Assembly: GCF_001436555.1 (NCBI RefSeq)
Contig: NZ_AYZR01000009.1
Location: 1 to 64,000, forward strand
Direction of reading: 5' to 3'
DNA length: 64,000 nucleotides
Origin: Lentilactobacillus senioris DSM 24302 = JCM 17472
GTDB lineage: Bacteria > Bacillota > Bacilli > Lactobacillales > Lactobacillaceae
The number at the start of each line of letters is the position of its first letter. The first letter of the stretch is position 1. Positions 18,779-26,798 of this stretch are shown piece by piece. The notes beneath the pieces are model-generated. The model saw only the letters and a program-made list of their open reading frames with translations, did not search any database and was not told where the DNA came from. The translations under genes and the position numbers were made by a program.

Positions 18779-19682
18779 TCCGAATACGTCTAGCGCCTCG
18801 TTTCATTACTTGTGCAATAGCATCAGTTTGCTCTTGAATAGCTCCATGTTTTAATTCTTGAACGGTGGCATTAACCACTCCGCCAAACAATAAAATCAAA
18901 GCTGAAAAGTCTAACCAAAACATTAACACAATAAAGGTACCAATCGTTTTATAGGTGGTAATACTATTAGCAAAGTACTTAACGTAATACGTAAATCCTT
19001 GAGACAACAGCATTAATCCTAAAGTTGATACCAGCGCTCCTACCCAAATATAACGAAATTTAACTCGCGCGGTAGGCACAAAATAATAAAGTAGCATAAG
19101 TAAAAACCAGACCGAAAAAATCGTAACCGGCCATTTAACCGTATTAATTAACGATCCTAAGTCCCTTGGCAACCCTAATTTAGGAGTTAGCCACTCAATT
19201 GCCATTTGGCCAAACGTAAAGAATAACATTACTGCCATCACAATTAAAATTAAAACAATCATCCAAATAAAGGACAAAATACGATTAGAAATCGCAGTTT
19301 GATGCTTAGCTACTCCATAAGTTTGATTAATGGTCCGTTGAAATGCTGCTATAGCACGACTAGCAGACCAAATGGTTACGATAATCCCAAATGAGAATTG
19401 GCCGGTACTATAACCACTCAACGTAGATTCAATAATGGGTTTTAAAAAACTATAAATACTATCCGGAAAGATTGGTGCGGCATAATCTAAAATTTGATCT
19501 GAATCAAAATTAAATAATCTAAGTAAACTCCCCAATAAAATAATGATCGGCAAAATAGATAGCAATGAATAAAATGCTAAAACAACGGCTGAATCAGAAA
19601 TATTGCCCTCTTGATAATGACTAATCAACGAACGGGTAAAAATCTTCGTTTTTCGCCATATTACGGCCCCCCAATGCTTCAT
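18768..19682 (-). CDS. YihY/BrkB family membrane protein
   Basis: The 304-residue protein has six predicted membrane segments and the family motifs SDSAVVLAFYSLLSILP (around residue 30) and IWSASRAIAAFQRTINQTY (around 110). Despite the old ribonuclease BN label this family is a membrane protein of unknown, possibly transport, function. Its ATG overlaps the TAA of the upstream 2-epimerase gene by one base, so the two are translationally coupled. The C-terminus is basic and cytosolic. Confidence 0.88.
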   Translation of the reverse strand: MKHWGAVIWRKTKIFTRSLISHYQEGNISDSAVVLAFYSLLSILPIIILLGSLLRLFNFDSDQILDYAAPIFPDSIYSFLKPIIESTLSGYSTGQFSFGIIVTIWSASRAIAAFQRTINQTYGVAKHQTAISNRILSFIWMIVLILIVMAVMLFFTFGQMAIEWLTPKLGLPRDLGSLINTVKWPVTIFSVWFLLMLLYYFVPTARVKFRYIWVGALVSTLGLMLLSQGFTYYVKYFANSITTYKTIGTFIVLMFWLDFSALILLFGGVVNATVQELKHGAIQEQTDAIAQVMKRGARRIRKNK

Positions 19683-20806
19683 TAGTCTTCTTTAGACCCC
19701 AGGTGTTCTCGAATTGCCGTTAAAATATACTCAGCTGCATGTCCATCTCCATAGGGATTTTTAGCCGTAGCCATTTGTTCATATTCCTTTGGATCATCCA
19801 ATAATTGATTCATTGCCGTTTCAATTACTGCTGGATCAGTCCCCACTAACTTTAAGGTACCTGCAGTTATTCCTTCTGGACGCTCAGTAGTATCTCGTAA
19901 CACTAGTACTGGTTTTTCCAACGAAGGTGCTTCTTCTTGGACCCCACCAGAATCTGTCATGATGAAGTAACTACGCGCAGCTAAATTATGAAAATCCACC
20001 ACGTCAAGCGGTTCTATCAAGTGAACTCGTTTGAGGCCATCAAACGCTTCATGAGCCGCTTGTTGGACTGCTGGACTCAAATGGACAGGATAAACCACTT
20101 CCGTATCAGGATGATCTTGGATCACTCGTTTAATAGCTGCAAAGGTTCGCTTCATGGGTTCGCCCTGATTTTCTCTGCGGTGCATAGTTAACAATATCAT
20201 CTTGTTGCTAGAATCTAATTCATTTAAAACGCTGTGTTCATATTCCGCACTAACCGTCTGTTTTAAGGCATCAATAGCGGTGTTACCGGTCACAAAAATA
20301 TTTTCAGCCGGATGATTTTCCTTTAGCAAGTTTTCCTTACTAAGCTGAGTTGGCGCAAAATACATATCCGCTAAAACATCCGTTAACTGACGATTCATTT
20401 CTTCTGGATACGGAGACCACTTGTCCCACGTTCGTAAACCAGCCTCAACGTGGCCTACCTTAATTTGATGGTAAAAAGCGCTAATACTAGCTGCAAAAGT
20501 AGTGGTGGTATCACCATGAACTAAGATAATATCTGGTTGAACTTCCATAATAATCGGATCTAGTTGCTGAATTACCTTAGTAGTAATATCACTTAAACTC
20601 TGGCTTTTTTGCATGATATTTAAATCATAATCTGGAATAATCTGAAAAATACTTAATACTTGGTCTAACATTTCTCGATGTTGACCAGTTACAACGGTCA
20701 CGGGAGTAAACTCAGTTGATCGTTGTTGCATCTGTAAAATTATCGGGGCCATTTTAATGGCTTCCGGACGAGTTCCAAAAATAGTCATTACTTTGATGGG
20801 TTTCAT
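19682..20806 (-). CDS. wecB: UDP-N-acetylglucosamine 2-epimerase (non-hydrolysing)
   Basis: The enzyme interconverts UDP-GlcNAc and UDP-ManNAc, the ManNAc donor for the wall teichoic acid linkage unit and some capsules. Family motifs include IFGTRPEAIKMAPI at the start, THQ/TGQHREMLDQ, HGDTTTTFA, and DSGGVQEEAPSLEKPVLVLRD near residue 288 holding catalytic residues. Length 374 is standard. With tagD about 5 kb away it supports teichoic acid synthesis. It is coupled to yihY. mnaA is an equivalent name. Confidence 0.95.
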   Translation of the reverse strand: MKPIKVMTIFGTRPEAIKMAPIILQMQQRSTEFTPVTVVTGQHREMLDQVLSIFQIIPDYDLNIMQKSQSLSDITTKVIQQLDPIIMEVQPDIILVHGDTTTTFAASISAFYHQIKVGHVEAGLRTWDKWSPYPEEMNRQLTDVLADMYFAPTQLSKENLLKENHPAENIFVTGNTAIDALKQTVSAEYEHSVLNELDSSNKMILLTMHRRENQGEPMKRTFAAIKRVIQDHPDTEVVYPVHLSPAVQQAAHEAFDGLKRVHLIEPLDVVDFHNLAARSYFIMTDSGGVQEEAPSLEKPVLVLRDTTERPEGITAGTLKLVGTDPAVIETAMNQLLDDPKEYEQMATAKNPYGDGHAAEYILTAIREHLGSKED

Positions 20807-20947
20807 AATCGTCCTCCTTCGCTCGCCATATTATACCAAATTTAGCAACAACTTTTAATTGTATTATAAAAAAGGACCGGTCACTAATATGATATAATTA
20901 GCTGGTGTGGCATTATTTTAATATTCTAATTTTAAGGGGATTTAACT

Positions 20948-22177
20948 ATGAGTGACTTAACAACCAACTTAACTAAATACGCTAGCCTAATCGTTAATCT
21001 GGGCGTTAACGTTCAACCCAAGCAAACCATCATTATCTATGCAGCCGTTGATCAAGTTCAACTAACCCGCTTGATTACTAAAGCTGCTTATGCCAAGGGG
21101 GCCGCAGAAGTAATCGTTAAATGGGATGATCCGGTGATTGATCAGGAATTTTTAACGAATGCAGATCCACTAAGACTCCAAACCCCTTATACGTTTGAAA
21201 AGCAAGCGGCTAAGGAATTAATGAATAAAAAAGCCAGTCGTATTTCAATCTTATCTAATTCACCGGACGCATTTAAACTGGTTCCCACGAAACAACTCCA
21301 AGCATATAAAATTGGAAAAACCATCGTTAAGCAACCGGTAATGAAGGCTACCATGAATAATGATATTAGTTGGCTAGTTGTCGCTGCTGCTAGTCCCGAG
21401 TGGGCTCAAATGGTCTATCCTGATGAAGAGGTAGAGGCTGCAACTGCGCATTTATGGCAAACTATTTTTGAAGCCAACCGCTTAAATACAGCTAATCCAG
21501 AAACTAGTTGGGCAGAACACATCGCCTTTTTAGATAATCAAGCGGCTTGGTTAAATACGAATCAGTTTGATGCCCTTCATTATCAATCCACAGATACCGA
21601 TCTAACAATTGGATTACCAGCCAATCACGTCTGGAAAGCTGCTGGAGATAAGGACAGTTCTGGCAATTCATTTGTCCCTAATATGCCCACTGAAGAAGTC
21701 TTTACCGCTCCTGATAATCGTCGCATCGATGGAACGGTTTCTAGTACCCTACCACTAAGTTACGATGGTCAAATTATTAATGGTATCCAACTAACCTTTG
21801 AAAGTGGTAGAATTATTTCGGCTAAGGCTGAACAAGGCAGCGAACTATTAAATAGTCTAATTAATACCGATGACGGTTCCCATAGTTTAGGGGAAGTCGC
21901 CCTTGTGCCTGAAGATTCACCAATTGCTCAAACCAAAACCATTTTTTACAATACTTTATTTGATGAAAATGCTTCGGATCATATCGCAATTGGTGCTAGT
22001 TATCCGTTTAACATTAAAAATGGTACTAATATGACAGCTGAACAGCTAGCAGCTGTTGGCCTAAATCAATCAGACGTTCACGTTGATTTCATGATTGGTT
22101 CTAAGGATATGAATATTACTGGTATTACTAAAACACAACAGGAAATCCCCATTATGCGAAATGGCAATTGGGTTTAA
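20948..22177 (+). CDS. pepS: M29 family aminopeptidase PepS
   Basis: A cytosolic metallopeptidase that removes N-terminal residues from peptides. The family metal-ligand region is seen in SLGEVALVPEDSPI (around residue 315) and NTLFDENASDHIAIGASYP (around 335-355), with HVDFMIGSKDMNITG at the end. Length 409 is typical. A TATAAT at 20893-20898 lies about 50 bases upstream. The next gene starts 17 bases after its stop and may be co-transcribed. Confidence 0.93.
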   Translation: MSDLTTNLTKYASLIVNLGVNVQPKQTIIIYAAVDQVQLTRLITKAAYAKGAAEVIVKWDDPVIDQEFLTNADPLRLQTPYTFEKQAAKELMNKKASRISILSNSPDAFKLVPTKQLQAYKIGKTIVKQPVMKATMNNDISWLVVAAASPEWAQMVYPDEEVEAATAHLWQTIFEANRLNTANPETSWAEHIAFLDNQAAWLNTNQFDALHYQSTDTDLTIGLPANHVWKAAGDKDSSGNSFVPNMPTEEVFTAPDNRRIDGTVSSTLPLSYDGQIINGIQLTFESGRIISAKAEQGSELLNSLINTDDGSHSLGEVALVPEDSPIAQTKTIFYNTLFDENASDHIAIGASYPFNIKNGTNMTAEQLAAVGLNQSDVHVDFMIGSKDMNITGITKTQQEIPIMRNGNWV

Positions 22178-22194
22178 TTTTTGGAGGAAAGATT

Positions 22195-23136
22195 TTGAAA
22201 ACCATTAGTTTAATTGTTCCCTGTCATAACGAGGAACAAACTATTAACATTTTTTACGACACTACTGCGAAAGTTTTTGAACAACTAAATGAACAAAATG
22301 TTGAAACCTACGTTCCAGAATATGTTTTTATCAACGATGGTTCGACAGACAAAACCTTATCCGTCTTACGAGACTTACAAACTGCTCATCCAGAAACAGT
22401 ACATTACATTTCATTTTCTCGTAACTTTGGTAAGGAATCTGCCTTTGCTGCTGGTTTCAATAATGCCAACGGTGACTTTGTAGCTGTTATGGATGTCGAT
22501 TTACAGGATCCACCAGAATTACTATTACAAATGGTTCCTATCTTGGAAAGTGGCGAATACGAATGTGTCGGTAGTGTTCAAACGTCTCGGAAGCAAAATC
22601 CGGTTCGTGCTTTCTTGTCTTCATCATTTTATAAACTAATTAATAAAATGTCAGAAGTCGAACTCAGGCAAAATGTTCGGGATTATCGCTTAATGACCCG
22701 TAAGTATGTTAATGCTGTTTTAGAGCTTCCTGAATACAATCGTTTCACTAAGGGCATCTTTTCTTGGGTTGGTTTTAAAACTAAGTATCTAGAATATGAA
22801 GGTGTAGAACGATCAGCTGGAACCAGTTCTTGGTCTTTATTCCAATTATTTGAATACTCATTGGAAGCCATCGTTGACTTCTCAGATGTACCACTCAAAA
22901 TTGCGGCATTTATTGGTGGAATTATCTGTTTCTTCTCAATTATCGCCCTCTTCTTCGTAGTAATTCGAGCTGCATTTTTCGGTGGTTCCGTCAATGGCTG
23001 GGCTTCTATGGTTTCCATCTTGCTATTTATGAGTGGTGTTCAATTATTCTGTTTAGGAATTGTTGGTAAGTACATTGGTAAAATCTACCTAGAAACTAAG
23101 CATCGCCCAGAATATATTGTAGAAGAAAAGCGGTAA
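22195..23136 (+). CDS. family 2 glycosyltransferase (GtrB/CsbB type)
   Basis: This enzyme is predicted to load a sugar onto undecaprenyl phosphate at the inner membrane face. The GT2 domain has SLIVPCHNEEQTI, NDGSTDKTLSVL and DVDLQDPPELL (metal DxD-like), and ends in two membrane helices (around residues 230-300). The start is a TTG at 22195 with GGAGG 7 bases upstream; a reading frame from the ATG at 22168 would begin inside pepS. It is followed 1 base later by a GtrA-type gene. In known systems a third, GT-C membrane transferase moves the sugar to teichoic acid; none is in the window. Confidence 0.88.
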   Translation: MKTISLIVPCHNEEQTINIFYDTTAKVFEQLNEQNVETYVPEYVFINDGSTDKTLSVLRDLQTAHPETVHYISFSRNFGKESAFAAGFNNANGDFVAVMDVDLQDPPELLLQMVPILESGEYECVGSVQTSRKQNPVRAFLSSSFYKLINKMSEVELRQNVRDYRLMTRKYVNAVLELPEYNRFTKGIFSWVGFKTKYLEYEGVERSAGTSSWSLFQLFEYSLEAIVDFSDVPLKIAAFIGGIICFFSIIALFFVVIRAAFFGGSVNGWASMVSILLFMSGVQLFCLGIVGKYIGKIYLETKHRPEYIVEEKR

Positions 23137-23137
23137 G

Positions 23138-23560
23138 ATGATGAAATGGATTTTAGCAAAGTATAAACAATATCAAGAGGTCATTTCTTATCTCTTTTGG
23201 GGAGTAGTTACTACCGTTGTTAATATCGGAATCTTCATCATTCTTAAACACATTACTGGCTGGAACTATCAAATCGATAACGCTATCGCTTGGTTTGTCT
23301 CAGTAGTTGTTGCCTTTATTTCCAATAAAGCTTTCGTGTTTAAATCCCAATCGGTTTCTTTAAGTCAAACAGCTCGTGAATTCGTCTCCTTTACCGGTGG
23401 GCGGGTAGCGACTTTACTGATTGAATCTCTTATCTTATGGGTGGGAATTTCCCTTCTCCATGGCAACGACGTTATCGTTAAAATTATTGATAACGTAGTG
23501 GTGGTAATCATAAATTATTTCTGGTCTAAATGGGCTGTTTTCAATAGCAAGACTAAATAA
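23138..23560 (+). CDS. GtrA family membrane protein (putative lipid-linked sugar flippase)
   Basis: The 140-residue protein has four hydrophobic segments and the GtrA signature pattern FWGVVTTVVNIGIF near the N-terminus and AFISNKAFVFKS near residue 65. GtrA proteins are thought to flip undecaprenyl-phosphate sugars made by their GtrB partner. It starts 1 base after the glycosyltransferase stop, so the two form an operon. Which polymer is decorated is unknown. A candidate small RNA promoter begins directly after its stop. Confidence 0.88.
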   Translation: MMKWILAKYKQYQEVISYLFWGVVTTVVNIGIFIILKHITGWNYQIDNAIAWFVSVVVAFISNKAFVFKSQSVSLSQTAREFVSFTGGRVATLLIESLILWVGISLLHGNDVIVKIIDNVVVVIINYFWSKWAVFNSKTK

Positions 23561-23589
23561 TTGTAATTTTGTTTTTATTCGGCTATTAT
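23561..23589 (+). promoter_or_regulatory. promoter of candidate small RNA
   Basis: TTGTAA (23561-23566) and TATTAT (23584-23589) with a 17-base spacer lie immediately after the gtrA stop codon and ahead of a structured segment with no gene. Confidence 0.5.
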
Positions 23590-23595
23590 ATAGTC

Positions 23596-23692
23596 ACGGA
23601 ATGATAATTCCATGACATAGAACACCTGAATTCTTACATAAGAGGTTATGATAGCTCTTTGTTCCCTCACTTCGGTGGGGGATTTTCTTTTG
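23596..23692 (+). ncRNA. candidate small RNA of about 97 nt
   Basis: Between its own promoter and an intrinsic terminator lies a non-coding segment. The 5' hairpin is GGAAT-GATA-ATTCC (23598-23611), extended by three pairs across one mismatch. The 3' hairpin is CCCTCAC-TTCG-GTGGGGG (23664-23681), a stable UUCG-capped stem followed by ATTTTCTTTT. The next gene on the plus strand is far away, so it is not an obvious riboswitch. A 24-codon frame beginning at 23648 has no properly spaced ribosome-binding site. It could instead be the gtrA 3' UTR. I do not recognise a family. Confidence 0.45.
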
Positions 23693-23694
23693 CT

Positions 23695-23743
23695 TAAAAA
23701 AGCGGAAGCTAACACTCATTAAGTGCTAACTTCCGCTTTTTTA
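23695..23743. terminator. terminator of the ntd-NCS1 operon
   Basis: A roughly 22-bp stem (AAAAAAGCGGAAG... with its complement, one or two mismatches) has T-tracts on both sides. It ends minus-strand transcription after the permease and backs up plus-strand transcription. Confidence 0.85.
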
Positions 23744-23744
23744 A

Positions 23745-25148
23745 TTATTCTTGAATCGATTTAGGACTAGCAGTTAATAATTTCATTCCAACCCAATAAA
23801 TCAGCGCCGTAATTGCCATCGCGATAAAAGTTGCTCCTACGGTATTAGCAATTAACGGAATTTGTTTTAATCCCCAGTAAACCAATACTCCCAGGATCCA
23901 ACTGGTAATCGCTGTCCAGTTTATTCCGTTTTGATACCAGTAAGAACCTTCAACCTTAGTTAGTTCATCCACTTGATAATTTTCATGTTTCAGCCAGAAA
24001 AAGTCTACTAAGAAAATTGCGATTTCAGGTCCTAAAAACATTCCAATGCCGTCTAAGAAAGTTTCAAATACTTCTAAGAAGCTTGCTAAGTACACCGGAA
24101 TAAAAGTTACTAACGTAGCCACAATCGTTACAATCCATAAGCTAGCGTTTAACGACAAGCGGTGCACAATGTTAGTTAGTGCCGAACCAGCCGACATCAA
24201 GTTAACTGCGTTAGCAGTAGTACTAGTCAAAACAATTACTAATAGTGCTAGAAAGCCAAGTCCCAATTTAGCCGCAACTGTACTAGGATCAGAGTTGTTA
24301 GGATCAAAATGGTTCAATGTAATAGCCGTCCCAATCGTAGCAAATAATCCAATGAATGCAAACCAGAACAAACCGATATTGGCTCCCAAAAACGAAGAAG
24401 TCGTCGCAGCCGACTTTTTAGCCGTAAACCTGCTAAAGTCAGAAGCCGCCGTTACCCAGGCTAAGTTAAAGGCCGCCAAAGTATCAGCCGCCACCCCTGA
24501 AGACATCCGTAAGTTGTGCGGTGGTCGCCAAGCAATAATTTCTTGTAAGGAAACCATTTTGAAAACTACTACTGATTCCCAGATTACAAAAATCACTACC
24601 AAAATAATTCCAATGCGTTCAATCATTTGAATCGATCGTTGCCCTAAAGAAATACTAATTAAATGCAGAACACTCATAATTAAAATTCCGACGATCAAGC
24701 CAAAGTTACCGCCCGGTTGTCCATACAATGGCCACCCAAACATAGTATTGAACAGATAGCTAATGGAAGTAGCCGCAATAAAAGTATTCACCGCTGCCCA
24801 GCCGATAAACTGAATCACGTTAATGGCGGACGGAATAAAACTGCCTCGTAACCCGAATGAGGCTCTGGTTAACGCCATCGCCGAAACTCCGGTTTTGTAT
24901 CCCATGTAGCCAGCTAATACCAATAATAGATAAGAAACTAACCCGACCACTAATAACGTGGTAGAAGCCGTTAAAAAACCACACGCGGCGATCACCCCAC
25001 CAATATACCAAGTACCGTTATTAGCGTTAGCTCCGATCCAAGTGGCGAATAAATCCCAGTTAGTCATTTTACGATTAACCAGCGGAACCGCTGTTACCTT
25101 ACCAAATTCTGATTGTGCTTTGGGTGCTACTTTAGTTTCTACTTTCAT
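23745..25148 (-). CDS. NCS1 family nucleobase:cation symporter
   Basis: The 467-residue protein has about twelve membrane segments. The first reads WDLFATWIGANANNGTWYIGG, the typical NCS1 start with the conserved N-x-x-x-W cluster, and the family is related to cytosine permease CodB and purine-cytosine permeases. It follows the deoxyribosyltransferase gene by 50 bases on the same strand, and both lie behind a PyrR-type attenuator. That context points to a pyrimidine base (cytosine or uracil) or a pyrimidine derivative as substrate; this is inference. A strong terminator follows. Confidence 0.87.
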   Translation of the reverse strand: MKVETKVAPKAQSEFGKVTAVPLVNRKMTNWDLFATWIGANANNGTWYIGGVIAACGFLTASTTLLVVGLVSYLLLVLAGYMGYKTGVSAMALTRASFGLRGSFIPSAINVIQFIGWAAVNTFIAATSISYLFNTMFGWPLYGQPGGNFGLIVGILIMSVLHLISISLGQRSIQMIERIGIILVVIFVIWESVVVFKMVSLQEIIAWRPPHNLRMSSGVAADTLAAFNLAWVTAASDFSRFTAKKSAATTSSFLGANIGLFWFAFIGLFATIGTAITLNHFDPNNSDPSTVAAKLGLGFLALLVIVLTSTTANAVNLMSAGSALTNIVHRLSLNASLWIVTIVATLVTFIPVYLASFLEVFETFLDGIGMFLGPEIAIFLVDFFWLKHENYQVDELTKVEGSYWYQNGINWTAITSWILGVLVYWGLKQIPLIANTVGATFIAMAITALIYWVGMKLLTASPKSIQE

Positions 25149-25198
25149 TGGTCCACCTTTCCTAACTATACCAGTCCGACTCTACTTTTACTGTTAGC

Positions 25199-25639
25199 TT
25201 ATAAGATTTCCCCGACGAACTCACCTTGGGGTAGTGTCTTGAAATCATAGGTAGCAAAATCCTGTGCTTGCTTGGTGTACCAGTGTAAACTTTCTGTCAC
25301 CATTAAGTTCACACCTTCTTCTTTTTCTTGGAGAGCTAAGATGGGCTTATTACTCATTGTGGCCACGCCTAATTCATAAGCGGTACCAGAATCAATGTTT
25401 TGAGCCTCAAAATCTAAAACTGTCACAATAACATCAGCTGCTGCAATTTGATCCATATCTCGCTTAAAAATTTCTGCTGCCCATTCCTTACTAAACTGTT
25501 CGGATTGAGCATCTTGATGCAAACGTGGTGAATAAAAATCACTTACCGTTGGATTTTGTTTCAGGGCCTCTTCTACCCTTTGAACTCTGTCCACCTGTTC
25601 GGGACTAAAAAACGGACTTGCAATATAAATTTGTGCCAT
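25199..25639 (-). CDS. ntd: nucleoside 2-deoxyribosyltransferase
   Basis: The enzyme swaps the base on 2'-deoxyribonucleosides, a salvage activity characteristic of lactobacilli. The fold's start IYIASPFFSPEQ, the substrate segment DFYSPRLH (around residue 35) and the catalytic glutamate in DSGTAYELG (Glu89) are visible. Length 146 is slightly short of the 157-167 of studied enzymes. GGAGG lies 9 bases before the ATG. It leads an operon with an NCS1 permease and is preceded by a promoter and PyrR-type attenuator. Type I (purine only) or II (purine and pyrimidine) cannot be told; the attenuator favours pyrimidine use. Confidence 0.92.
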   Translation of the reverse strand: MAQIYIASPFFSPEQVDRVQRVEEALKQNPTVSDFYSPRLHQDAQSEQFSKEWAAEIFKRDMDQIAAADVIVTVLDFEAQNIDSGTAYELGVATMSNKPILALQEKEEGVNLMVTESLHWYTKQAQDFATYDFKTLPQGEFVGEIL

Positions 25640-25682
25640 GGAAAAATTCCTCCGGTTAATAATTTTTCAACCCACTTCCCAT

Positions 25683-25720
25683 AAAAAAAGGCCGGACTCC
25701 GCAAGGAATCCAGTCGTTAG
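25683..25720 (-). terminator. attenuator terminator of the ntd leader
   Basis: On the minus strand GACTGGATTCC pairs with GGAGTCCGGCC (one mismatch, two G-U) and is followed by seven T, about 45 bases before the ntd start. It sits in the 5' leader rather than after a gene, so it must be conditionally read through. Confidence 0.85.
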
Positions 25721-25751
25721 GTGCACTACTGCTAGTGCTTTTTTATCGGAC

Positions 25752-25783
25752 CCTTACTAGCCTCACAGGACTAAGTTAAAAGG
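25752..25783 (-). promoter_or_regulatory. PyrR-binding anti-antiterminator
   Basis: The minus strand reads AGUCCUGUGAGGCU at 25772-25759, an exact match to the PyrR binding-loop consensus ARUCCNGNGAGGYU. It is flanked by arms that pair (CCUU... with ...AAGG) to form the bulged hairpin PyrR recognises. The 3' arm (AAGGGTCC) can also pair with the 5' side of the downstream terminator (GGATTCCTT), giving the competing antiterminator. PyrR with UMP would stabilise the terminator. Confidence 0.88.
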
Positions 25784-25805
25784 AAATATTTGGTTGTTGT
25801 TAGCT

Positions 25806-25834
25806 ATTATACGGATTCACCTAGTCATCGTCAA
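25806..25834 (-). promoter_or_regulatory. promoter of the ntd-NCS1 operon
   Basis: TTGACG (25829-25834), 17 bases, then a perfect TATAAT (25806-25811) on the minus strand. Transcription would start near 25799, just before the PyrR hairpin. Confidence 0.85.
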
Positions 25835-25931
25835 ACTGATTAGCGCAATTAAAGTAGCATTAAACCGTTTTAGTTGTTAGTAACTTAGTTTTTAACTTCT
25901 TTTATTTATAAAAAATCATAAACCGTATTAA

Positions 25932-25960
25932 TTGCAATAAAAAAATATTTAAATTATGAT
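25932..25960 (+). promoter_or_regulatory. promoter of the lipoprotein gene
   Basis: TTGCAA (25932-25937) and TATGAT (25955-25960) are 17 bases apart, about 60 bases before the lipoprotein start. The rest of 25840-26020 is AT-rich with nothing else I can assign. Confidence 0.5.
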
Positions 25961-26020
25961 TTAACATGACCAGATATGGAAGTCATTAAAAGCTATTTAT
26001 AATACAGGGGGATTAATATC

Positions 26021-26647
26021 ATGAAAAGAATTGTTACCTTTACAGCAGCATTACTATCAGTTATTACCTTAAGTGCATGTGGGGCTAAATCTGCAACTTC
26101 CGATAAGACTTCATCGAGTTCCAGTAGTACCTCTAATACTAAATTAACAACTAAAAATGGACATACTGCTAAAATGCAAGATGCAATTGATAAATATAAT
26201 CAGGTAAAAGTTGGTAGTGAATATAACAAGGGTAAGGGCGGAACTAGTGTAGAAAAGGTGAAAGCGATTTATGGTAATCCTGATAGCACTACCCATGCTA
26301 AAGTCGAAGGTACAAAAGAGAAATCTACCGTTTATAATTGGAAAAAAGTTGGTAATTCTAAAAATGGACTAACTATGTCTGTTGAATTTTATAGAGGTAA
26401 AACCATTTTTAAGAGTTACAGTGACTATAATGAAGCTCAAAAAATATCTAATACTAAGTATAAGACAATTAAAAAGGGGGCATCTTATAAATCTACATTA
26501 CAAAAGCTGGGCACTCCAGTTGCTGAATCTGTAGTTAATTCTGGAATTAGTGGAGTTATAGTAACCAAATATTATAATACCAGTGGTAAAGAAATATTAT
26601 TAACATTTGCTAATCATTCACTTTTATTTAAAGGAATGAGTAGGTAA
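26021..26647 (+). CDS. lipoprotein with two SmpA/BLIP-like repeats
   Basis: A 208-residue secreted lipoprotein. The signal peptide ends in a lipobox LSAC with lipid-accepting Cys20, and a serine/threonine-rich spacer follows. Two related domains are seen, near residues 65-140 (KVGSEYNKGKGGTSVEKVKAIYG...) and 145-205 (TIKKGASYKSTLQKLG...). The pattern of GxSxxxVxxxxGxP turns is that of the SmpA/OmlA/BLIP fold (DUF3862-like) in Gram-positive lipoproteins. Function is not known. A GGGGG lies 9 bases upstream of the ATG. Lysine- and serine-rich composition with AAA codons suggests somewhat different base use from neighbours. Confidence 0.82.
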   Translation: MKRIVTFTAALLSVITLSACGAKSATSDKTSSSSSSTSNTKLTTKNGHTAKMQDAIDKYNQVKVGSEYNKGKGGTSVEKVKAIYGNPDSTTHAKVEGTKEKSTVYNWKKVGNSKNGLTMSVEFYRGKTIFKSYSDYNEAQKISNTKYKTIKKGASYKSTLQKLGTPVAESVVNSGISGVIVTKYYNTSGKEILLTFANHSLLFKGMSR

Positions 26648-26700
26648 AAACATAGCTCTTTTAGTTAATTTTCCAAGTTTAGGTATTAATCAATTTAACT

Positions 26701-26761
26701 CTTAATAAATAAGGTGGAACAAAAATCATATTACGATTTTTGTTCCACCTTATTTATTAAG
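26701..26761. repeat. perfect 27-bp inverted repeat with 7-base loop
   Basis: The arms 26701-26727 and 26735-26761 are exact reverse complements. The core GGTGGAACAAAAATC resembles the GTGGGACAAAAATC hairpins that recur between genes in many Firmicutes and probably act as bidirectional terminators. It lies 54 bases after the lipoprotein gene and 37 bases before a minus-strand tRNA gene end. There is no long T-tract beyond the stem. Confidence 0.8.
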
Positions 26762-26798
26762 AGGCCATTTTTGTTAAAGCCTCTGCTTTATAAGTAAG

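Noticed and set aside
23648-23719. Short peptide frame (24 codons) that could be a type I toxin
   Set aside because: The ribosome-binding site is only two bases from the ATG, the peptide lacks a membrane helix with charged tail, and the frame runs through two terminator hairpins.
24046-24630. A 194-codon open frame on the plus strand
   Set aside because: It is antisense to the NCS1 permease throughout, has no ribosome-binding site and a low-complexity composition typical of shadows of membrane-protein genes.
25998-26003. TATAAT directly before the lipoprotein gene as its promoter
   Set aside because: Transcription would begin inside the ribosome-binding site; the pair at 25932-25960 is better placed.
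26701-26761. Terminal inverted repeat of an insertion sequence
   Set aside because: The two arms are only 7 bases apart and there is no transposase remnant; a hairpin element is more likely.
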